A DNA stretch of 64,000 nt from assembly GCA_964645835.1 (NCBI GenBank), contig CAZYDG010000022.1, forward strand, positions 54,308-118,307, given 5' to 3'. The stretch's first letter is position 1, and every line of letters begins with the position of its first letter. Shown piece by piece: positions 18,781-28,289 of this stretch. The notes beneath the pieces are model-generated. The model saw only the letters and a program-made list of their open reading frames with translations, did not search any database and was not told where the DNA came from. Both the position numbers and the translations under genes were made by a program. Source of the DNA: CAZBME01 sp964645835. Lineage in GTDB: Bacteria; Desulfobacterota; Syntrophia; Syntrophales; UBA8958.

Positions 18781-19320
18781 ATGAAAATATATTCTCCCAA
18801 TATATTTTTGATCATCCTGGTCGCTTTTTTTACAGCCGCGCCAGGCATACACGCCGCTCAGTACAACTCAGCGTCAAACGTTAATCCGCAGGCCTTCTTT
18901 AGCCCAGGCGGCGGTTGTACCGAAGCTATCCTGAAGGCTGTCTCCCAAGCCAGAACGGAAATTCTGATCATGGCCTATTCTTTTCATTCTCCTGCCATCG
19001 CACAAGCTCTCATCGCCGCTCATAAAAGAGGTGTGAAGGTTTCCATGATTCTGGATAAATCGGAACGTCAGGAAGGCCTGACACCGCCGATACAGATGTT
19101 TCAAGCCGGCATCCCCGTCTATCTCGATGGAACCCATGCCGTCATGAACAATCGCCTGATCATTATCGACGGTCAAACAATCATAACGGGATCTTTTAAC
19201 TTCAATGCGGCATCTGAAAACATGAATGCCGAAAACCTTCTCATTATTCAAGCTAAAGAATTAGCTGCTTCATACAGGGAAAACTGGCTCCACCATAAAA
19301 AACATTCCATATCGTTCTAA
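18781..19320 (+). CDS. Phospholipase D-like (Nuc/EndA-type) exported protein with altered catalytic motif
   Basis: 179 residues from ATG 18781, chosen because a promoter covers the more upstream start codons. A signal peptide (IFLIILVAFFTAAPGIHAAQ) is followed by one PLDc_2 domain: FFSPGGGCTEAILKAVSQA, ILIMAYSFHSPAIAQAL, ITGSFNFNAASENMNAENLL. Nuc-type nucleases need HxKx4D; here the motif reads N-N-R-L-I-I-I-D (N123, R125, D130), so both the catalytic histidine and lysine are replaced, while the GSFN and NAEN segments are intact. The protein may bind nucleic acid or phosphodiesters without cleaving them, or be decaying. The next gene follows after 26 bp. Confidence 0.8.
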   Translation: MKIYSPNIFLIILVAFFTAAPGIHAAQYNSASNVNPQAFFSPGGGCTEAILKAVSQARTEILIMAYSFHSPAIAQALIAAHKRGVKVSMILDKSERQEGLTPPIQMFQAGIPVYLDGTHAVMNNRLIIIDGQTIITGSFNFNAASENMNAENLLIIQAKELAASYRENWLHHKKHSISF

Positions 19321-19346
19321 TCATCAACGATGATAAGGAGCATGCA

Positions 19347-19889
19347 ATGCCAAGGGCAAGGATACTTTACCTCACTATAATGGCTATATTCTCATTTTGC
19401 CTTTTAGCCGCACCTTCCGTCTTATCGGACATGAATACAACAAACAACGGTGACAGTCTCTTCATACGCGCTGCCGCCAACAATTGCATCTGGAAGTTTA
19501 CTATGGGAGTTCTTGCTCAGAAACAAGCGGCCAGTGATGACGTTAAGAAATATGGCGCCATGATGGCATCGGATCACGGTAAATACTGCTCCGAATTGAA
19601 ACGTCTTGCCGATACAAAGGGAATTGTCCTGACGCCAGACCCCGACAGGGTAAGACAGAATACGGCTGTTTATCTTTCCCATGAGTTCGGCGCAGCTTTC
19701 GACAGAAACTATATAAGCCTTATGGCGGATGATAACCAGCAAGATCTCACCCTTTACCGAACTGAGGCGCAAAGCGGAAAAGATGATCAGATCAAAGCTT
19801 TTGCATCTGGAATTGTTAGGCGTTTTGAAACCTACATTACAGAGGCGGAGAAAATTCTTTTGAACCTTCCGAAACCGGTTCTGAAGTGA
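19347..19889 (+). CDS. DUF4142 exported protein (ferritin-like helical bundle)
   Basis: 180 residues, start behind AAGGAGCATGCA. A signal peptide (LYLTIMAIFSFCLLAAPSVL) precedes a DUF4142 domain (about 35-170), a predicted four-helix bundle. Family-like segments are VLAQKQAASDDVKKYGAMMASDHGKYCSEL and YISLMADDNQQDLTLYRTEA; in many relatives the corresponding positions read M..DH and ..H..... Function in the family is unknown, with envelope or stress roles proposed. It lies 26 bp after the PLD-like gene and is probably co-transcribed with it. Confidence 0.8.
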   Translation: MPRARILYLTIMAIFSFCLLAAPSVLSDMNTTNNGDSLFIRAAANNCIWKFTMGVLAQKQAASDDVKKYGAMMASDHGKYCSELKRLADTKGIVLTPDPDRVRQNTAVYLSHEFGAAFDRNYISLMADDNQQDLTLYRTEAQSGKDDQIKAFASGIVRRFETYITEAEKILLNLPKPVLK

Positions 19890-20089
19890 ATGGTTTGCCG
19901 AATCCTCCTCGATGCGCCGATGATTTTTTCATCGTTTGTCCGATTGTAAGATTTCCGGAAGCCGTTTAGGATTAAATACAATGGTAGAATGTGGCGAACA
20001 GAGTGTTCGATGATCTATAACGTAATAAAATATTTGGGAATGGTTCCCTTATAAGTTAATACCATAATTACACTAAAAGGAGGTATTTT

Positions 20090-21664
20090 ATGGCAGATCA
20101 GAAGAAAACAAGCGAAAAACCGATCCAGGTCAACCGCCGTTCCGTTTTGAAAGGCGCCGTTACCCTTGGTGCTATGGCTATGGGCGGAGGACTTGCCCTG
20201 AACATGGCTGCACCCGGATCAGCTGAGGCCTTAGTAAAGAAAATGCCCGGCAAATGGGATGAGACATGGGACGTTGTTGTCGTAGGATCCGGCTTTGCCG
20301 GCCTTGCCGCAGCGGCTGAAGCGGCCGGCGCGGGCGCAAAGGTTGTAATTCTCGAAAAAATGCCGACCTACGGCGGTAACTCCATCATCAATGGTGGTGT
20401 CTACGCGGCATGGGACAGTGAGTTTCACTATCGTCAGAAACTGAATCTTGGCGAAGACAGCCCGCAACAGCATATCAATGATACTCTCAAAGGAGGCGAT
20501 TACTACAACATTCCTGAATTGGTCTCCGTCGTCGCCAATGGCGCTCCAGACGCGCTGAACTGGATGATCGATGAAGGCGGCGCCAAGATTAGACCAACCG
20601 TCACAAGAGCCGGTGGCCATACGGCCTACCGTACCCATGCCGCGGTTGCCGGCGTAGGGCTGGAATACACGGAAGCCCTGCGAAAAATTGCGGAAAAACG
20701 AGGCGCCAAGATGGTTCTCAATACGGAAGTGACGTGGATTTGGCGTAAAGACGCTGACCCGGCAAGTCCTGTTTTAGGTGTTGAGGTAAAAAGAGGAAGA
20801 AGAACTCTCAACATCAAGGCCAAGAAGGCCGTTGTACTTGCTTCGGGTGGATTCAGCCGTGACATTAAGATGAGAATGGCGCACAATCCTAGGCTAGTAC
20901 CATCTTTCAACTGTACCAACCATCCAGGGGCAACCGGTGAAACAATACGCTTTTCCCAGGCTGTTGGCGCTGACACATTACAGTTGAATTTTATTCAACT
21001 GTACCCATTCGCGGAACCGGAAACGGGCATTCTCGATACGCCTGCCGTTTATCCTTTCAACGGTCCCGGTTACGGTATCGTGTATGTCACCAAAGAAGGA
21101 AAACGTTTTGTCAACGAGCTGGAACGCCGTGATGTCTGCGCCTTTGCGCAAATCAACTTGGGAGCAAAAGCAAAACCGACCTGGTCTATCTTTGGTGAAT
21201 CCATGGTATTGAAAATGGGTGGCTCCATGGAGGAAATTGCGGCAGGTTTATCCAAAGGACGATTCACGAAAGCGGATACAATTGCCGAACTGGCGGGTAA
21301 GATCAATATTCCGGTCGACGCCCTGGTCGAAACAATCAATAAGCATAATAAATATCTCGCCGATGGAAAAGATCCCGATTTCAACAAACCCATAACAAAG
21401 GTCATGATACCCATGGTTCAAGGACCGTTTTATGCCGTTCCACAATGGCCGGCCGTTCACCATTGCATGGGGGGCGTCAGGATCAATCCGAATGCACAGG
21501 TCATAGACGTTTTCGGCCAGGTTATTCCCGGCTTCTATTGCGCCGGAGAAGCGACCGGCGGCGTCCATGGTTCAAATCGTTTGGGAAGTAACGCTATTCC
21601 GGACTGCGTAACGTTCGGCCGTGTTGCCGGAAAAAACGCGGCAAAGGAGAAAGCAAAGGCATAA
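20090..21664 (+). CDS. Tat-exported FAD-dependent reductase (flavocytochrome c / fumarate-reductase-like flavoprotein)
   Basis: 524 residues, start behind AAAAGGAGGTATTTT. A twin-arginine signal (NRRSVLKGAVTLGAM, RR at 16-17, cleavage near PGSAEA) directs folded export. The FAD Rossmann motif VVVGSGFAGLAAAAEA starts near residue 64. Family catalytic segments are present: GKRFVNELERRD, HHCMGGVRINP and NRLGSNAIPDC with a final FGRVAG. These correspond to the active-site His and Arg positions of the soluble fumarate reductase family (fumarate, urocanate and methacrylate reductases). It carries no haem motifs itself; the seven-haem cytochrome just downstream is the likely electron donor. The substrate cannot be read from sequence. 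Confidence 0.9.
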   Translation: MADQKKTSEKPIQVNRRSVLKGAVTLGAMAMGGGLALNMAAPGSAEALVKKMPGKWDETWDVVVVGSGFAGLAAAAEAAGAGAKVVILEKMPTYGGNSIINGGVYAAWDSEFHYRQKLNLGEDSPQQHINDTLKGGDYYNIPELVSVVANGAPDALNWMIDEGGAKIRPTVTRAGGHTAYRTHAAVAGVGLEYTEALRKIAEKRGAKMVLNTEVTWIWRKDADPASPVLGVEVKRGRRTLNIKAKKAVVLASGGFSRDIKMRMAHNPRLVPSFNCTNHPGATGETIRFSQAVGADTLQLNFIQLYPFAEPETGILDTPAVYPFNGPGYGIVYVTKEGKRFVNELERRDVCAFAQINLGAKAKPTWSIFGESMVLKMGGSMEEIAAGLSKGRFTKADTIAELAGKINIPVDALVETINKHNKYLADGKDPDFNKPITKVMIPMVQGPFYAVPQWPAVHHCMGGVRINPNAQVIDVFGQVIPGFYCAGEATGGVHGSNRLGSNAIPDCVTFGRVAGKNAAKEKAKA

Positions 21665-21672
21665 CCTCCAGA

Positions 21673-21709
21673 GGGACCCATGAACGTTCATGGGTCCCTA
21701 CTTTTTTCC
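21673..21709 (+). terminator. Intrinsic terminator between flavoprotein and cytochrome genes
   Basis: A perfect 26-bp palindrome (21673-21698, arms GGGACCCATGAAC / GTTCATGGGTCCC) is followed by TACTTTTTT. It lies between two genes that should work together, so it may lower rather than abolish read-through. Confidence 0.8.
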
Positions 21710-21729
21710 AACAAAAGGAAGATATTCAT

Positions 21730-22449
21730 ATGAAAAGACGCTGGTTACCCCTGATGACCATCACCTTTCTCGCGTTGGTTTATTTCCTCTGTGCCGCATA
21801 TATGGTCGACGCTGCAAAGCCCGCGAAAGCATCATGCAAAGTCTGTCATGCCGAGTTTTCTTCTGTGATTCCCAAAGACCATCCCCCGGTGCAAGGCTCC
21901 GATTTGCAATCCTGCACGACCTGCCATAAGCCGGATTTAACGGGACCGGCAAAGAAGAATGCCTTCTCTGCCAGACTTCACATTGCCCACCTGCCGCCTA
22001 AAGGTCAGGCGGACTGTATGACATGCCATAAATGGGTACCCGGAAAAAGTTTCGGACTGATCGGCCTGAAAGAGTCCTGGGGTGCGCCGACACAAGCTGA
22101 TATGGATTTAATGAAGGATATCTTTAAATCCTGGGCCACCTCGACCAATACGGATAGTCTTCATGCAAAGTCAGGCATTATGTGCCTTCAATGTCATGGC
22201 AAGGAGCTACCCAAAGCTGACGATACCGTCGACAATCCCAGATGCCTGGCCTGTCATGGTCCCATGGACAAACTGGCCAAGAAAACGGAACCCAAAGATT
22301 TTAAAGACCGCAATCCCCATAAGTCACATTTGGGCGACATCGCGTGTACGGTATGTCACAAAGCCCACGCAGAATCCAAAGTCTATTGCCTGGGCTGCCA
22401 TCAGAAATTCGACATGAAAATCAAAGGCGCAGGGACGGCCAAGCCGTAA
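21730..22449 (+). CDS. Seven-haem c-type cytochrome, partner of the flavoprotein reductase
   Basis: 239 residues. An N-terminal signal/anchor (LPLMTITFLALVYFLCAAYM) is followed by seven CxxCH haem motifs: CKVCH, CTTCH, CMTCH, CLQCH, CLACH, CTVCH, CLGCH. The last four, with their spacing and the HKSHLGDIACTVCHKAH segment, resemble the tetrahaem domain of flavocytochrome c fumarate reductases. The first three look like an added N-terminal module. It is predicted to be periplasmic and to feed electrons from the quinone pool to the flavoprotein encoded just upstream. The ribosome site is AAAGGAAGAT. It is followed by its own terminator. Confidence 0.9.
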   Translation: MKRRWLPLMTITFLALVYFLCAAYMVDAAKPAKASCKVCHAEFSSVIPKDHPPVQGSDLQSCTTCHKPDLTGPAKKNAFSARLHIAHLPPKGQADCMTCHKWVPGKSFGLIGLKESWGAPTQADMDLMKDIFKSWATSTNTDSLHAKSGIMCLQCHGKELPKADDTVDNPRCLACHGPMDKLAKKTEPKDFKDRNPHKSHLGDIACTVCHKAHAESKVYCLGCHQKFDMKIKGAGTAKP

Positions 22450-22476
22450 GGCTGTTCCTGTTATTCAATTCCGGAA

Positions 22477-22513
22477 AGGGGTGGGGAATAAAATTTATCC
22501 TCACCCCTGTTTT
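22477..22513 (+). terminator. Intrinsic terminator after the cytochrome gene
   Basis: Arms AGGGGTGGGGA and TCCTCACCCCT (one mismatch) enclose an AT-rich loop and are followed by GTTTTA. Confidence 0.65.
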
Positions 22514-22546
22514 ATACATAACGCCATAAGAAATTGCGCATAAACA

Positions 22547-24601
22547 ATGACAAAAATTTATGCCATGCCAATCCTTAGCTGTACAGTCTTTGTCAGCGCT
22601 TTTTTGCTTTTCTCCATGGAACCCTTTATTGGCCGACAGTTGACGCCCTTATTTGGCGGATCGGTCCATGTATGGCTTGTCTGCCTGTCTTTCTATCAAT
22701 TGATGCTGCTCATCGGTTATCTATACGCCTATTGGGCCGCCAAGACAAAAGGACGCTTTTTCATCATTTCCCTGTTCCTCCCTCTGGTTTCCCAGTTTTT
22801 CCCTTTTCCGGAAGTAATAGCTCATGACAGCCCATTTGCAGCAATCATAGCTATCCTATTAAGCCGTTTCGCTGTACCTTTTATTCTCCTTTCAGTATCA
22901 ACCATTGTCGCGCAGGAGTGGCTCGCCCGTATCAATCCTGAGCCGGAGCCATACCGGCTTTATCGTATCTCGAATGCCGGCGCCCTACTCGCACTGGTTG
23001 CTTATTCAACTGTCATTGAGCCTCTTGCAGGTCTTCACTTTCAAAGCATAATCTGGAAAGGGGGGTACGTTTTATTTGTCCTGTTGATGATGTTTTCTTA
23101 TAAGTTGACCGTCTTCAATGATTCAGGAAATTTTTCAAACACATTAAACACTTTGACAATCGATGAAAGGCAAGGCGTCTCAACGAAGCACTTTATCTAT
23201 TCAGCTTTTCTCAGTGCCGTAACATCTGCGCTCTTAACGACCGTCACACAGGTGTTGGCTTCGGATATGGGATCGTTTCCGCTGATCTGGATATTGCCGC
23301 TGGGTCTTTACCTAATTAGTTTCATCGTTGCGTTCGACGGAAAGGAATTACTTCCAAGGGCATTGATCCGTTTTTATCCAGAAATCTTTCTTTCCGGCAT
23401 GTTTCTTTATTTTATAAATGCAGGCCATTATATTGTTCATGTGGGCCATCTCTTATTTTTCTTCACCACAGCCGTTGTTATCCATCGAATTTTATATGAT
23501 AGACGTCCCCATCCTTCTAAACTTTCCGGCTTTTATATCGCTATTGCCCTTGGAGGCGCCACAGGCAGCCTGGGCGCTGCGTTATTTGCACCCCTTCTCT
23601 TCTCCAGTCTTCTGGAATACCCCTTCTTGATGTTCCTATCTCTCTTCATTTTCTGTATGCATCACGGCAAGAGGGTTTTGTCTTTATGGCATGGTAAGAC
23701 AATGCTTATGCGTGCCGCAAGGCTTATACCCATGGTTATTTTGCTGACATTAATCTTCGTGACGGCTACATCTTCCAGCCCGGATACCCTTAAAGCCAGC
23801 AAAAGGAACTATTTTGGGATCAGCCGCGTTATCGACGGACCTGTTACCGTTAAAGATCCCGTCATGGTGCGAACGCTTATCCATGGCGCCACCATTCATG
23901 GCCTTCAGTATCTGGATGCGGCGAAAAAGGATATCCCGACTTTGTATTACCATGATCGGGGAGGGCTGGCCGACGCCCTGGCCGCCATGCCTCCCAAGGC
24001 AAGATTCGCCGCCATCGGTTTGGGTGCGGGAACCCTGGCTGCCTATGGAAAGCCGGGTAACACGATAATATTCTATGAAATCAATCCCGCTATTGACATG
24101 CTTGCGAAGCAATGGTTCACCTTCCTTGACCATTCCAGTGCTGAGCCCCACGTAATCATCGGAGACGGCCGATTATCCATGCAGCATTCTGCAAACCGGG
24201 AACCGCCCTATGACATGATTTTCGTGGACGCCTTTAACGGTGAGGGGATACCAACGCATTTATTGACAAAAGAGGCCCTGGGCATCTATTTGAACAGGCT
24301 CACTGCAGATGGAATTATTCTTTTTCATACATCAAATCGCTACTATGACCTTCGCCCCGTTCTCAAGGCCAATGCAACGGAACTCCACCTTTTAGGCGCC
24401 ACGAAAACTGTCACCACAAAGAGGATTGAATCAGCAAAGCCTATTTGTACGGAATATGTGGCGTTAACAAGGAGCCAACACACACTTTGGGCTTTTATAA
24501 ATCAGAATTGGGTCGTTTTTGGTCCTGATGATGGTATCAAGCTGTGCCGTCCGTGGTCTGACGATTATGTAAACATTCTCTATCCATTATTCATACGCTA
24601 A
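22547..24601 (+). CDS. Membrane-bound spermidine-synthase-like protein
   Basis: 684 residues. Roughly residues 1-400 are hydrophobic with about ten membrane helices (FVSAFLLFSMEPFIG, VHVWLVCLSFYQLMLLIGYL and others). The C-terminal 240 residues form a SpeE-like Rossmann domain: IGLGAGTLAAYG (AdoMet-type glycine loop), IIFYEINPAIDMLA, and MIFVDAFNGEGIPTHLLTKE. Proteins with this architecture are annotated as fused or membrane-linked polyamine aminopropyltransferases, but the true substrate of the family is unknown. It stands alone between terminators. The start has a poor ribosome site; ATG 22562 is an alternative. Confidence 0.8.
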   Translation: MTKIYAMPILSCTVFVSAFLLFSMEPFIGRQLTPLFGGSVHVWLVCLSFYQLMLLIGYLYAYWAAKTKGRFFIISLFLPLVSQFFPFPEVIAHDSPFAAIIAILLSRFAVPFILLSVSTIVAQEWLARINPEPEPYRLYRISNAGALLALVAYSTVIEPLAGLHFQSIIWKGGYVLFVLLMMFSYKLTVFNDSGNFSNTLNTLTIDERQGVSTKHFIYSAFLSAVTSALLTTVTQVLASDMGSFPLIWILPLGLYLISFIVAFDGKELLPRALIRFYPEIFLSGMFLYFINAGHYIVHVGHLLFFFTTAVVIHRILYDRRPHPSKLSGFYIAIALGGATGSLGAALFAPLLFSSLLEYPFLMFLSLFIFCMHHGKRVLSLWHGKTMLMRAARLIPMVILLTLIFVTATSSSPDTLKASKRNYFGISRVIDGPVTVKDPVMVRTLIHGATIHGLQYLDAAKKDIPTLYYHDRGGLADALAAMPPKARFAAIGLGAGTLAAYGKPGNTIIFYEINPAIDMLAKQWFTFLDHSSAEPHVIIGDGRLSMQHSANREPPYDMIFVDAFNGEGIPTHLLTKEALGIYLNRLTADGIILFHTSNRYYDLRPVLKANATELHLLGATKTVTTKRIESAKPICTEYVALTRSQHTLWAFINQNWVVFGPDDGIKLCRPWSDDYVNILYPLFIR

Positions 24602-24604
24602 TAT

Positions 24605-24820
24605 CTAGGACATGAGTTTATTGCTCGCAATGAGTTCACGCTGGATGCGGAAGATCGTCTCGTACAAAAGCCTTTCAACAGATATGTCGGCGTGCAGAAA
24701 CTTGACTGTGGCGAATGATAAGTTTTGCTGTCCGATGTCGTCCGGTTTCCAGATCCGCAACACCTCTGCCTGCAATGAGTAACGTTGTTCACCAACCGCG
24801 ATATTCAGCTTGATACGCAT
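24605..24820 (-). pseudogene. PilZ-like domain remnant
   Basis: 71 residues ending VERLLYETIFRIQRELIAS, preceded by FATVKFLHADIS. This matches the C-terminal half of PilZ domains (final strands plus helix). The frame stays open a few codons upstream of the ATG (STFSVNLEKD) and then stops. The N-terminal RxxxR c-di-GMP motif is absent. I read it as a truncated gene; an unrelated small protein is possible. Confidence 0.35.
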
Positions 24821-25269
24821 ATCTTTCTCGAGGTTGACTGAAAATGTACTATCCCTATAATTCTATAATTCCTATAATTACAACTGTGCTTTCTCTGTTC
24901 TTGCAGATCTCCCGTAGGACAAAATCTTATAAAACAAATCAGACATCATTGCATTGCTTTTTATCCGAGGTTCTCGTAGCCTATTTTCAACCCTACACAA
25001 GGGCCGTATATTACAGGTAAAAAAACATATTAAAGCAATATTGGGTCAGGCCTACTGATTTTGATCCTGATCTTTTGGGGGCGTTTGAACAAACGGCACA
25101 GAAGTCACACAGGATTTTCCATGAATCTGCCGCCAACAAGGTTTTCAGTTTATTTACAATCCGGAAAATTGGTTGAATTGAACTAGTGTCGATAAAACAG
25201 CATGAAGGGGATCTTGATTTTTAAGATGGATGCCTTTTTTGTTCATCTCTTCGATATTGGATATCCGAA
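24821..25269. other. Intergenic, no gene seen
   Basis: AT-rich stretch between the PilZ remnant and the MATE gene. It contains the short tandem-like TATAATTC/CTATAATTA motif near 24855-24880 and probably the MATE promoter. Nothing else is supported. Confidence 0.5.
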
Positions 25270-26643
25270 ATGCGTGATCAAAAGAATACTTGCGAATCCG
25301 GCTCGATCCGGGAAATGGCTTCACTTACTTTGCCTTTAGTCGTATCGCTAAGTTGTGATACCCTGATGATCTTCACTAATCGGCTGCTTCTTTCCAAGAT
25401 TTCGCCTGATGCCATGAATGCCTCGATGGGTGGCGGTATTGCTGCATATCAGTGCCTTAGTTTTTTTGTGGGTCTTGTCGGTTACACCACAGCGCTGGTT
25501 GCCCAGCAGTACGGGGCTGGACAAAGGAGAAATGCAAGCCGGGCTGCTTTCCAGGCCATGCTTATCGCTTTGGCTGTCTGGCCAATTCTGGCCTGCCTCG
25601 GCCCTTTCGCAAGAGAAATTTTCAACCATATGGGTCTTGTTCCGGAGCAGGCTCGATTGCAGTCCGAGTATTTCTCCGTTGTTATTCTAGGCTCGGGCTT
25701 TTATCTACTACGCAGCACCCTGAGCGGGTTTTTCTGCGGCATCGGCCGCACTGGTGTGGTCATGCTCTCCGCTATTGCCGCTTTGGTCGTAAACGCCTGT
25801 GTCGCATGGGTCCTGATCTTCGGCCGGATGGGTTTTCAGGCCGCCGGAGTCCGGGGAGCTGCTATAGGAGTTTTAATCGGTACCCTGGCGGGAGTAGGCG
25901 TACTTGTTGCAGCTTACTTTAAAAAAGAAAACCGGAAGATGTACAACGTATTAGACTCTTTTCATTATGACAAGGGTCTGATGAAGTCCCTTGTCGGTTT
26001 CGGGTATCCGGCGGGACTGGAACTCATGTTGAACGTTCTGGCGTTTAATACCCTGGTTACGCTGCTGCACGGGTGCGGACCGGCCACTGCTACAGCAGCA
26101 ACGATCCTCTTCAACTGGGATCTAATCAGCATTCTGCCTCTGGTGGGAATAGAAATCGGGGTCACCAGTCTCGTGGGGCGCTACATGGGTGCCCGAGATT
26201 ATTCGGCTGCCCATCAGTCGGTGCGCTCGGGCCTGAAACTCGTTTTAGTATTTGCCATAGTGCTTGCCCCGTTTTTTGTCGGAATACCCGAACTGCTGGT
26301 CGGAATTTTCCAACCGCAGGAAACAAATAAAGTATTCACTCAGGCCGCGTACCTGGCCGAATCAATGCTGCGCTTTGCCGCTCTGTATGTGTTCTCCAAT
26401 GGCATATTACTGCTTTATGCCGGTGCTTTGCGCGGGGCGGGAGATACTCTGTATACCATGGCTTTCAACGTCGGCATGCACTGGATAATGGCGGGCGGAA
26501 TGTACGTGGCCTTAAAGTATATGCACGCCACTCCTATTCAGGGCTGGCTGCTGGTAGTTTTATTATTTACGTTCTCTCCGATCATCTTATGGCTGCGCTG
26601 GAATAGGGGCCAACTCACTAAGCGGGAAAAAATAGCATGTTAA
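25270..26643 (+). CDS. MATE family efflux transporter
   Basis: 457 residues, the standard MATE length, with about twelve membrane helices in two homologous halves. Family-like segments include ASLTLPLVVSLSCDTLMIFTNR near the start, VGYTTALVAQQYGAGQRRNAS in the first half and IGVTSLVGRYMGARDYSAAHQS in the second. The last segment is the Q/G-A-R-D type loop typical of NorM-like pumps. MATE proteins export cationic compounds in exchange for Na+ or H+. It stands alone; the ribosome site is weak and the substrate unknown. Confidence 0.9.
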   Translation: MRDQKNTCESGSIREMASLTLPLVVSLSCDTLMIFTNRLLLSKISPDAMNASMGGGIAAYQCLSFFVGLVGYTTALVAQQYGAGQRRNASRAAFQAMLIALAVWPILACLGPFAREIFNHMGLVPEQARLQSEYFSVVILGSGFYLLRSTLSGFFCGIGRTGVVMLSAIAALVVNACVAWVLIFGRMGFQAAGVRGAAIGVLIGTLAGVGVLVAAYFKKENRKMYNVLDSFHYDKGLMKSLVGFGYPAGLELMLNVLAFNTLVTLLHGCGPATATAATILFNWDLISILPLVGIEIGVTSLVGRYMGARDYSAAHQSVRSGLKLVLVFAIVLAPFFVGIPELLVGIFQPQETNKVFTQAAYLAESMLRFAALYVFSNGILLLYAGALRGAGDTLYTMAFNVGMHWIMAGGMYVALKYMHATPIQGWLLVVLLFTFSPIILWLRWNRGQLTKREKIAC

Positions 26644-27299
26644 GTATTGTCCGGTTGAAATATACTGCAACCATTTAACAGAAAAAAATAGAGGACATAC
26701 GTGCAGAAATCAGCCGCGGTACGTACAATTAAACAGCAATTAATTATTTGCAGACGTCTATTACTGTGTCGACATATCCAAACAGAAAGTCGACACTCCT
26801 TCGCCGCTTGGGTAGGGCAACACCCTAGAGGGTAGCAACCTGTGGGGATGCCCCTACTCAGCGTGTTTCATTTGTTTATGTCCAGGTGATTCTTTACTCA
26901 GACCCAATGACGCTCCATCCATTATTTATGCAAACCAAACATGCCAGTCCGCCCCACAGCAAGCAGCATACCTGGACAACAAACTGCCGATGCCATGTGA
27001 TGGAACACAGTGCTACTCAAGTCAAATGATTTTAGGCAGCGCGTTATTGCAATTCTTGGGGACTGGTTATCGCATGTAGCCATAGAGCCAACAATACCTT
27101 GACATGCAAGTACCGCATCCCTCATACTCAGCTCATATAAAAGCACCTCTTATAAAAATGATATGATGATCGGTAAGACTCATGCAATGCCTGTCGCCGA
27201 TTACAAGCTCCGGAGAAATTAGCTGTCATCGGGGCAATGCAAAACCACTTCTCGTTGTGCGGGGTGAAACGCAATTCCATTTTTGCGGAGAGAGAGCCT
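26644..27299. other. Intergenic, no gene supported
   Basis: About 650 bp without a convincing reading frame. Two GTCGACA direct repeats lie near 26768-26795, and a short GC-rich hairpin (GGGTAGGGCAACACCCTAGAGGG) near 26810. No promoter could be fixed. Confidence 0.5.
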
Positions 27300-28283
27300 A
27301 TGGGGAGGGTCAGAATCGTTCTTATCTTGATGATAACTTGTATGTGTGGCTGCAGCGGTTCTTCATCAAATTATAACGAAAACTATCCACCGCCCGGCGC
27401 CCTCTATGATGTGGGCGGTTATCAAATGCATCTCCAATGCGTGGGGTCCGGCAGTCCCACGGTTGTGATGGAGGCCGGTTCAGCTGATTTTTCCCTGACT
27501 TGGGCCCTGGTTGCCCCCGCGATCGCTCTCACCAATCAGACTTGCGTCTACGATCGGGCCGGGTTCGGGTGGAGCGATCCGAGTCCTTACCCGAGGCTGG
27601 CCGGAACTCAGGCCGCCGAACTTCATTCCCTTCTTCAAAAGGCCGAAATTTCTCCCCCCTACATCCTGGTCGGCCACTCAATGGGGGGCGTTCTTGTCCG
27701 CGTCTTTGCCCATCTATACTCTGCCGAAACGGCAGGTCTGGTCCTGGTCGATCCTGGACATGAGGAAGAAAAAACACGACAGGAACCAGACGTACAGGCT
27801 TCCATGGACGCGACTGCGGCTCTCACTCTGGGGAAATTGATTGATTATGCTGCCAGAAGCGCTATTGGAACGCTGACCCAGGCGGATGTCGCTCCCATGA
27901 TCAATACGGCTCTGCCGTTAAAGGAGCAGTCTGAATATTCCTTTATTTACCGAACCAGACCGGTCTTCTGGAACTCGATTACCGCTGAGTTCACGCAGCA
28001 CGATCAAAGTTATGAGGATGTCAGAAAAATGGGGATCACTTCGTTTGGCGACATCCCGCTTGTTGTGATCCGCTCGAGCACGGTGATGCAGTTGGCGCAG
28101 ACTGAAGAGCTATCCGCCAAGGCAGATGCCGTTCTGCGTGCTCTTCAGCTCAAAATATCTCAACAATCATCGAGGGGCTCTATCACGACTGCGGCGGATA
28201 CCACTCATGATATCCAAATCGTCAAGCCGCAGGCCGTCATCGACGCGATCAATTCAGTCAGGGGAATGGTTACCAAGAGGTAA
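27300..28283 (+). CDS. Alpha/beta-hydrolase lipoprotein
   Basis: 327 residues from ATG 27300, chosen because GGAGAGAG precedes it and a signal sequence starts there. The N-terminus (MGRVRIVLILMITCMCGC) looks like a lipoprotein signal with possible lipid attachment at Cys18 (or Cys14). The hydrolase core has VVMEAGSADFSLTW, CVYDRAGFGWSDPSP and the nucleophile elbow VGHSMGG (Ser127). The acid is likely in LVLVDPGHEEE or a later loop, and TTAADTTHDIQ carries the probable catalytic histidine. The frame is the haloalkane-dehalogenase/esterase type; substrate unknown. Residues 1-21 of a longer frame (from 27237) look non-coding. Confidence 0.85.
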   Translation: MGRVRIVLILMITCMCGCSGSSSNYNENYPPPGALYDVGGYQMHLQCVGSGSPTVVMEAGSADFSLTWALVAPAIALTNQTCVYDRAGFGWSDPSPYPRLAGTQAAELHSLLQKAEISPPYILVGHSMGGVLVRVFAHLYSAETAGLVLVDPGHEEEKTRQEPDVQASMDATAALTLGKLIDYAARSAIGTLTQADVAPMINTALPLKEQSEYSFIYRTRPVFWNSITAEFTQHDQSYEDVRKMGITSFGDIPLVVIRSSTVMQLAQTEELSAKADAVLRALQLKISQQSSRGSITTAADTTHDIQIVKPQAVIDAINSVRGMVTKR

Positions 28284-28289
28284 ACTTAG

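Noticed and set aside
26922..27146. 74-codon minus-strand frame in the MATE-hydrolase gap
   Set aside because: No family similarity, no ribosome site, and composition like the surrounding non-coding DNA.
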